DNA of 38,348 nt from Lachnospiraceae bacterium. Its GTDB lineage: Bacteria; Bacillota; Clostridia; Lachnospirales; Lachnospiraceae. The position numbers and the translations under genes are program-made. The stretch's first letter is position 1, and every line of letters starts with the position of its first letter. Positions 32,840 to 38,348 of the stretch are shown piece by piece. A model generated the notes under the pieces. It was not told the origin of the DNA and ran no database searches. It was given only the letters and a program-made list of their open reading frames with translations. The stretch lies in NCBI GenBank assembly GCA_022767285.1, contig JALENY010000036.1, positions 1 through 38,348 of the forward strand, given 5' to 3'.

Positions 32840-33940
32840 ATGATAAGAAAGATTTTGTATCTGATGCTGGTTGGATTTGTATTTTTCCTGTCAGCTATGT
32901 ATGAAATAGAATCCGTCCGTTTTCTGCTTCTTTTTTTGATGATCCTTCCGGTGTTTTTGTCCCTTTCCCTTCAGTTTATGAAGGCTGGCGTAAAAGTGTC
33001 TTTGGATGCAAAGCATGTTCAGATTCAGAAAGGCGATTTCTGGGAATTGGAATTAAAAATCGGGAATCGGAGCTGGATACCGGTTCCGGTGCTGCGGATT
33101 GATTTGGGCTATACGGAAATGCAGACAGGAAAAAAAGAGGTGATAAAGGTATGGGGCAGTGCGAACCGGCACGGTTCCACCAGTATTGTCTGCAAAAGAG
33201 AAGAAAAATACTGCGGCAAAGTGCAGATCCGGATCGACTCCGTGCGGGTGCTTGATCTGCTGGGCCTTTTTTCTGCTGTGATAAAAGCTGAGGGACAGGC
33301 GGAGATCAAGGTGCTTCCGATTCTTTACATGACGGAAGTTACGACAAAACCCGTTATGCGTCCCCTGGAATCGGATTTTTGCGAATATGACCTGTCGCGG
33401 CCGGGCAATGATGTATCGGAGATCTTTCAGATTCGTGAGTATCAGGCAGGTGACACGCTCCACCGGATTCATTGGAAGCTGAGTGCAAGAGAGGATGATA
33501 TTCTGGTAAAAGACTACAGCTACCCGCTCGGATACCGCGCCTGTTTATACCTGGATTTTTTTGTGCCTGCTGCAGAAAAAAATCTTAGGGAAAAGCTGGA
33601 TGGCATCATTCAGTTGGGTATGGCACTGTCTTTTTCCATGTTTTTGAATAAATGCCCGCATTTTCTGGTTTGGTGCACGAAGGATGGGCATCTGGAACGT
33701 TATGGGATAAGGACAGAAGAGCATCTGTACGAAGCCATGGAAGCCGTTATGCAGGCAAATATACATGGAGAACAGAAAAACTGGGTTGATCAGTACCGTC
33801 ATCAGTTTGTGGACGAAATTCCGGATGTACGGCTTCGGATAAGCTATAAACTTGAAGTTATAAAACAGGATGAAGTGCTGATGAGGTTCCATGGAGATGA
33901 CATGGAGCGTGAACTGGAGACATTTAGGCTGGAAATATGA
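32840..33940 (+). CDS. DUF58 domain membrane protein
   Basis: A 366-aa protein with two N-terminal helices (residues ~5-45), then a beta-rich region, then the DUF58 core with RPGNDVSEIFQIREYQAGD and IHWKLSAREDDILVKDY, which is the family signature. DUF58 proteins accompany MoxR ATPases and have a von Willebrand-like C-terminal fold (TGxxxDG-type metal site not obvious here). It overlaps the next gene by four bases (ATGA). Its job in the MoxR/transglutaminase cassette is unproven. Confidence 0.88.
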   Translation: MIRKILYLMLVGFVFFLSAMYEIESVRFLLLFLMILPVFLSLSLQFMKAGVKVSLDAKHVQIQKGDFWELELKIGNRSWIPVPVLRIDLGYTEMQTGKKEVIKVWGSANRHGSTSIVCKREEKYCGKVQIRIDSVRVLDLLGLFSAVIKAEGQAEIKVLPILYMTEVTTKPVMRPLESDFCEYDLSRPGNDVSEIFQIREYQAGDTLHRIHWKLSAREDDILVKDYSYPLGYRACLYLDFFVPAAEKNLREKLDGIIQLGMALSFSMFLNKCPHFLVWCTKDGHLERYGIRTEEHLYEAMEAVMQANIHGEQKNWVDQYRHQFVDEIPDVRLRISYKLEVIKQDEVLMRFHGDDMERELETFRLEI

Positions 33941-36429
33941 AAAAGAAAGACAATTTTTTTGATATTCAGATAAATAAAGGAAAAAAGAACAGAAAGAGAG
34001 GTAACCTTGCCGGCCTTTTTCTGGCTTTTCTGTATCTGCTGATGGCCGAAATCGGTTTTTTCCTGATGTTTCAGTCGGTTTTTACGGTTGATTACAAAAA
34101 AAGCCTCTTTTTTGGAAGTGCAGCAGTGATTTGCTTTATGTTTGTGCTTTTATATGCAGTCCCATCTAAAATAGTGCGGCTGTCGCTGCTGATGGGTGTT
34201 TTGGCGCTCTGGGCGCTCTGCGGATTTTTGTTCTGGGATAACTGGGAGGCTGGTTTTTATGCGGTTTTGGACAGCATTATTTTTCAGTTCAATTATTACT
34301 ACAACACGGCCTGGGTCATGGACCGGGCAGAAACGGCCACTGCTGCGCAAAACGCCGAGTTTCTGGCCTTCTGCATGGTTCCGGTTGTCCTGATCCTCGG
34401 AGCCGGTATTGTGCGCAAATTTCGGTGGATGATTGTGGCATCGGTAATGCTCATCCCTATGGCCGGAGCCATGCTGGTAGGACAGATTCCTCCGGTTTTA
34501 CCGATTCTTCTGATGTTATGCGTCCTGTTGGCAGCGTTAGCAGGAAAACAGGCAAGGATCGCCGGTTTTACCGGAAAATATGCTGCGCTTGCTATGATTG
34601 GTGTGGTTTTGCCGGTTGCCCTGATTTCGGGACTGCTGCTGCCATCAGTGAATCGTTTTTATGAAAAAAATAAAGTTATTTTTTCTGACATAAAAGAGTA
34701 TTTTAATCAGGAAATATGGCCTTTTGTCGAAAATATCGGGGAACATCTGCCTTTTGGCGGAAACGGGAGCAGTGTGGACGGCAGTCTGGCTCGTGGAGAA
34801 TTCGAATACGACGGCACAAAAGAGCTGAGGGTCACCATTGATTATCAGCCTTCGGAAGCGTTGTATTTGCGAGGATTTATCGGGGACAGCTACACCGGTA
34901 AAAAATGGGAGACCGCGGACGGAGAGGCGATGTATGCCTGGGCCGAGGAACAAGGCTGGACCATAGAAAATCCGGATGAGATTGTTGCAAATATGAGTTA
35001 TGAGCTTTTAGAGCAGTGTGCGGCATATGCAAGAGAGTGTCACATGACTCTGGAACGGGTACATGCGTCCAGAAAATATGCGTATCTGCCCTATTATTCT
35101 TTTGTTTCGGATGATTATTTACTGGATGGCGACGGAGCCGTCAGGGGTCTTTCGAATGAACGTTCAGAGATTTCGTATTATCTTGTCTCAAATGAGGATA
35201 TCCGTTCTTTTAAAGCGGAACAGATGAAAGGTTCTGTTTTGAATGAGGAGTTACCGGAATTTCTGGAAGAATACGAAACGTATGTGTACAGCCAGTATCT
35301 GGATTATCCGGAAGAGGAACTTCCGCGGCTGACACAGCAATGTAAGGACAACCCCATGACAGACATCTGGCAGATTCGTGATACGATAGTAGCCACTCTG
35401 GATTCCATGGCCATTTATGATATTCATACGGAAGCATTTCCGCCCGATGCGGAGTTTACAGAGTATTTCCTTTATGAAAAAAAGACCGGTTACTGCGTCC
35501 ATTTTGCTACAGCGGCAACGCTGATGTTTCGTATGTATGGCATTCCGGCCCGCTATGTAACGGGGTATATTGCCCCTGCGAACACCTTTTTTGACAATGG
35601 AGATGGAACTTATACGGCGGAACTTATGGACGATATGACTCATGCCTGGGTAGAGATATTCACGGATCTGGGCTGGGTGCCGGTGGAAGTGACACCGCCC
35701 TATGTCAGTGCAAACTGGGGTGGGCAGGGAGCCGGTGAAAATGCTGCTGCGGAAGTGACTCCCATGGAGACACCGGAGCCGACTGCTTCGCAGGAAATGC
35801 CGGAAACGGTCACTGTGACGCCGGAAGCAGTCACCGAAACACCGGAAGATGCCGACCTGTTGGGAAATATGGAAGACGGGCAGGATTCCGATGAAGGCAT
35901 AAATGCAGCGGTAACTATGGTGCCGGAAGCGGAAGATGGAGATGCAGCTAATGATGAGGATGGAAAAGGGAATATCGATAAAAATGAATTTGAAGAAAGA
36001 TCTCTGCCTTTTAAAATATTGGTTCTATTATCAGCGCTTTTACTGCTTTTTACCGCGGTGACTGTCATAAATGCGGCTGTCCGGATCATAGTCCGATCAG
36101 TTCGTTTCAACAGTTCGGATTATAACAGTGATGTTCGATATATTTATCGGTATCTATATAAAGCACTGATGTTTGACCGGTTTACAAAAGAAGTCAGAGT
36201 GAGTGATCCGGAGTTTTCCCATTATCTGACAAAACGTTATCCGAGAATCCGAAAAGAAGACACGGAAGTCTTCGTAAAGCAGGTTCTGCGGGCAAATTAC
36301 AGTTCCGATGCTCTGACCCGCGTAGAATGCATGCAGGCGAGAAACTTTTACCGCAGTATCTGTCGGGAAATCAGCAGAAGAAACGGTGTGATCCGACGGA
36401 TTCAATTCCGGCTGTTTTGCGGGTTCTGA
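33937..36429 (+). CDS. TgpA-like membrane transglutaminase-domain protein
   Basis: An 830-aa envelope protein. Residues ~25-230 contain about six transmembrane helices (TgpA N-terminal domain). A large extracellular region follows, with a transglutaminase/protease-like core at ~490-590: C520 in GYCVHFATAATLMF and H569 in MTHAWVEIF. The third residue, usually Asp in GWVPVDPT, is E584 (GWVPVEVTPP). Residues ~600-660 are a Thr/Pro/Glu-rich stalk (TPEPTASQEMPETVTVTPEA), ~690-712 another membrane helix, and the last ~110 residues a basic cytosolic domain of DUF4129 type. It is the last gene of the dus-moxR-DUF58 operon. Likely to crosslink or cleave envelope proteins (inference). Confidence 0.88.
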   Translation: MKKKDNFFDIQINKGKKNRKRGNLAGLFLAFLYLLMAEIGFFLMFQSVFTVDYKKSLFFGSAAVICFMFVLLYAVPSKIVRLSLLMGVLALWALCGFLFWDNWEAGFYAVLDSIIFQFNYYYNTAWVMDRAETATAAQNAEFLAFCMVPVVLILGAGIVRKFRWMIVASVMLIPMAGAMLVGQIPPVLPILLMLCVLLAALAGKQARIAGFTGKYAALAMIGVVLPVALISGLLLPSVNRFYEKNKVIFSDIKEYFNQEIWPFVENIGEHLPFGGNGSSVDGSLARGEFEYDGTKELRVTIDYQPSEALYLRGFIGDSYTGKKWETADGEAMYAWAEEQGWTIENPDEIVANMSYELLEQCAAYARECHMTLERVHASRKYAYLPYYSFVSDDYLLDGDGAVRGLSNERSEISYYLVSNEDIRSFKAEQMKGSVLNEELPEFLEEYETYVYSQYLDYPEEELPRLTQQCKDNPMTDIWQIRDTIVATLDSMAIYDIHTEAFPPDAEFTEYFLYEKKTGYCVHFATAATLMFRMYGIPARYVTGYIAPANTFFDNGDGTYTAELMDDMTHAWVEIFTDLGWVPVEVTPPYVSANWGGQGAGENAAAEVTPMETPEPTASQEMPETVTVTPEAVTETPEDADLLGNMEDGQDSDEGINAAVTMVPEAEDGDAANDEDGKGNIDKNEFEERSLPFKILVLLSALLLLFTAVTVINAAVRIIVRSVRFNSSDYNSDVRYIYRYLYKALMFDRFTKEVRVSDPEFSHYLTKRYPRIRKEDTEVFVKQVLRANYSSDALTRVECMQARNFYRSICREISRRNGVIRRIQFRLFCGF

Positions 36430-36470
36430 TATGTTATGTTCACTATGGCATGACCGGATGGATACATTAT

Positions 36471-36476
36471 TATAAT
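36471..36476 (+). promoter_or_regulatory. Possible -10 for the flavin reductase gene
   Basis: A TATAAT 29 bases before the start codon; no clear -35. AAGGAG at 36488-36493 is the ribosome binding site. Confidence 0.35.
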
Positions 36477-36504
36477 AAATAGAATGTAAGGAGAATGACG
36501 ACAA

Positions 36505-37008
36505 ATGAAGAAACAGGAAATCAATGTGAAAGAGCTTAATGGAAATGTTTTTGAGATGATTGGTGATCAGTGGATGCTGATTACAGCAAAAAAAGACGGA
36601 AAGATAAATACAATGACCGCATCCTGGGGTGCTATGGGAATTATGTGGGGGAAAAATGTGGCAACTGCTTATATTCGTCCCCAGCGATACACAAAGGAAT
36701 TTGTGGATAGCTCAGATGTGTTTACCTTAAGCTTTTTTGGCGGGGAACAGAAGAAGGCTATGGGACATCTGGGTTCTGTCTCCGGAAGAACAGAGCCGGA
36801 CAAGATCGATCGGGCCGGACTGCATGTGACTGAGGTAGAAGGATATCCTACTTTTGAAGAAGCAACTCTGACGCTGGTGTGCAAAAAGCTCTATGTTCAG
36901 GAAATGAAGGCGGAGTGTTTCTTGGGGACAGAAGAGATTGAACGATGGTATCCGGATAAAGATTTTCATTATATGTATATGGCGGAAATTATAAAAGCAT
37001 TTGATTAA
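36505..37008 (+). CDS. Flavin reductase-like FMN-binding protein
   Basis: A 167-aa split-barrel flavoprotein of the flavin-reductase-like (FMN-binding) family: WMLITAKKDGKINTMTASWGAMGIMWGKNVATAYIRPQRYT carries the FMN-binding TMTASWG and IRPQRYT motifs (shown in part), followed by FTLSFFGG and GYPTFEEATLTLVCK. It may supply reduced flavin or act on a small substrate. ATG at 36505 is correct; ATG 36495 is out of frame. It lies before the rlmD gene with 29 bases between, so the two may share a transcript. Confidence 0.85.
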   Translation: MKKQEINVKELNGNVFEMIGDQWMLITAKKDGKINTMTASWGAMGIMWGKNVATAYIRPQRYTKEFVDSSDVFTLSFFGGEQKKAMGHLGSVSGRTEPDKIDRAGLHVTEVEGYPTFEEATLTLVCKKLYVQEMKAECFLGTEEIERWYPDKDFHYMYMAEIIKAFD

Positions 37009-37037
37009 GAATATTAATTCGGATATAGTGTAACGAA

Positions 37038-38348
37038 ATGCAAAACCAGAGAACGGAAAAAAAGAATATGATTAGCTTAAAAACGGAAGAAGACAATACG
37101 GAATTATTAATCTGCCCGGTTCATAAAAAGTGCGGCGGATGCCAGTATCAGAACAAATCATATGAAGAACAGTTGATGATTAAGGAATCGAATGTACGCA
37201 GACTTCTGAAACCTTACTGTAAAACCCAGTCCATACTCGGAATGGACAACCCGCATTTTTACAGGAACAAAGTACATGCGGTGTTTGATCATGACCGGAA
37301 AGGCAACGCTATATCAGGGGTATACGAAGCCGGAACCCATAAAGTGGTTCCGGTTGATTCCTGTCTGATTGAAGATCAGCAGGCTGATAAGATTATTGTT
37401 ACAATCCGGTCCATGCTGAAATCATTTAAAATCAAAACATACGATGAAGACACAGGTTACGGCCTTCTGCGCCATGTGCTGGTTCGGAAAGGATTTTCCA
37501 CCGGCGAAATTATGGTGGTCCTGGTGACTGCATCGCCGGTATTTCCATCCAGAAATAATTTTGTCAAAGCTCTTCGGGAACAGCATCCGGAAATTACGAC
37601 CATTGTCCAGAATGTAAACGACCGCACAGACAGTATGGTACTGGGCAGTCAGGACAAGGTCCTTTTTGGAAAAGGATATATCGAAGATTGTCTATGCGGA
37701 TGTACTTTTCGCATTTCGCCTCAGTCTTTTTATCAGGTAAATCCGATTCAGACGGAAGTGCTGTACAGTAAAGCCATTGAGCTGGCCGGGCTGACCGGAA
37801 GGGAAAAAGTGTTTGATGCCTACTGCGGCATCGGTACGATTGGCATGATTGCTGCTTCGAAGGCGAGAAAAGTTATTGGTGTGGAAATGAATAAGGATGC
37901 CGTGCGGGACGCCATTCAGAATACAAAAATTAACCAGATTAAAAATGTACGTTTTTACTGCGCGGATGCTACAAAATTTATGGTGGATATGGCTATCCAG
38001 GGTGAGCGGGCAGATGTGGTGTTCCTAGATCCGCCGCGAAGCGGAAGTACAAAGGCCTGTCTGGATGCAATCGTAAAGATGCATCCGAAAAAAGTGGTGT
38101 ATGTATCCTGCAATCCGGAAACTCTGGCGAGAGACTTGGGGTTTCTCACAAAGAAGGGGTATCGGGCAGAGACGGCTGTGCCGGTGGATTGCTTTCCGTG
38201 GACAGGGCATGTGGAGACGGTTGTTCTTTTGTCCCAACAAAAACCGGATGACACGATAGAGATCGACTTAGACCTGGATGAGCTGGATGCAACCAGTGCC
38301 GAGTTGAAAGCAACCTATCAGGAAATCAAAGATTATGTGCTGAAAGAA
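37038..38348 (+). CDS. rlmD: 23S rRNA (uracil-5-)-methyltransferase RlmD-type, truncated by window end
   Basis: A SAM-dependent RNA m5U methyltransferase (TrmA/RlmCD family). The N-terminal [4Fe-4S] cluster cysteines are C26, C32, C35 (CPVHKKCGGCQYQ) and C109. The catalytic domain has FDAYCGIGTIG (SAM), FLDPPRSG and C358 in VSCNPETLARD, the nucleophile. Unlike most copies there is no TRAM domain at the start. The frame is open to the last base: after the methyltransferase ends (~residue 400) it goes on with DDTIEIDLDLDELDATSAE, an extension seen, as far as I know, in clostridial RlmD genes. ATG 37038 has only a weak ribosome site; ATG 37068 is an alternative. RlmC/RlmD/RumA naming within Firmicutes is ambiguous. 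Confidence 0.88.
   Translation, partial: MQNQRTEKKNMISLKTEEDNTELLICPVHKKCGGCQYQNKSYEEQLMIKESNVRRLLKPYCKTQSILGMDNPHFYRNKVHAVFDHDRKGNAISGVYEAGTHKVVPVDSCLIEDQQADKIIVTIRSMLKSFKIKTYDEDTGYGLLRHVLVRKGFSTGEIMVVLVTASPVFPSRNNFVKALREQHPEITTIVQNVNDRTDSMVLGSQDKVLFGKGYIEDCLCGCTFRISPQSFYQVNPIQTEVLYSKAIELAGLTGREKVFDAYCGIGTIGMIAASKARKVIGVEMNKDAVRDAIQNTKINQIKNVRFYCADATKFMVDMAIQGERADVVFLDPPRSGSTKACLDAIVKMHPKKVVYVSCNPETLARDLGFLTKKGYRAETAVPVDCFPWTGHVETVVLLSQQKPDDTIEIDLDLDELDATSAELKATYQEIKDYVLKE

Noticed and set aside
1-38348. CRISPR array, insertion sequence, tRNA or rRNA gene
   Set aside because: No regularly spaced repeats, transposase motifs or tRNA-like folds were seen by reading; small RNAs cannot be excluded without a covariance search.

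Overview
This window looks like chromosomal DNA from a low-to-mid G+C anaerobic Firmicute, most likely a gut Lachnospiraceae-type Clostridium. The evidence is the paired glgC/glgD genes, a KtrAB plus KdpDE-like potassium module, AzlCD, two MATE exporters, DegV, PepC, Shine-Dalgarno-led genes with many extended -10 promoters (TGTGCTATAAT type), and an RlmD gene with a C-terminal extension that I associate with this group. This assignment is an inference from gene content and protein style; no rRNA or tRNA gene was seen.

Layout. (1) 1-2.1 kb: a strikingly AT-rich Sfp-type phosphopantetheinyl transferase containing a 29-bp perfect palindrome, then a LysR regulator reading left. (2) 2.1-4.7 kb: divergent from the LysR gene, an 856-aa fusion of a CoA-disulfide-reductase-like flavoprotein, a rhodanese domain, a siroheme/4Fe-4S sulfite-reductase-like domain and a 2x[4Fe-4S] ferredoxin. 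This is the most unusual protein in the window. (3) 4.8-9.8 kb: an M23 peptidase, DegV with a divergent TetR regulator, and a MarR-citrate synthase operon behind a long A-rich leader. (4) 9.9-13.4 kb: a decayed lipid or NRPS-like locus. A TetR gene and a divergent SCP2 gene have both lost their 5' ends at one junction. An intact alpha/beta hydrolase follows. Then a condensation-domain protein has lost its 3' part and an AMP-ligase its 5' part at a second junction. (5) 13.6-17.4 kb: PepC, then MATE, AzlD and AzlC reading left. (6) 17.7-22.4 kb: a potassium operon ktrB-ktrA-small ORF(s)-kdpD-like-kdpE-like. (7) 22.4-28.2 kb: YbaK, a dead ATPase fragment, a conserved hypothetical gene, a second MATE, an SDR, a CmpB-family membrane protein with an 11-residue-repeat coiled coil, and a PAP2 phosphatase. 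(8) 28.2-30.5 kb: glgC-glgD reading left. (9) 30.9-38.3 kb: dus-moxR-DUF58-transglutaminase operon, a flavin reductase and rlmD, which runs off the right edge.

Working together. Potassium uptake (KtrB pore, KtrA gate) is co-transcribed with a two-component system that probably senses K+ or turgor. GlgC/GlgD make ADP-glucose for glycogen. MoxR, DUF58 and TgpA-like proteins form a classic envelope cassette. AzlC and AzlD form a branched-chain amino-acid exporter. The phosphopantetheinyl transferase would be the natural activator of a carrier protein, and the decayed locus at 10-13.4 kb is the kind of pathway that needs one, although no carrier protein gene is visible here. The main candidates for something undescribed are the sulfur-redox fusion protein, the double-deletion locus and the palindrome-split small ORF in the potassium operon.
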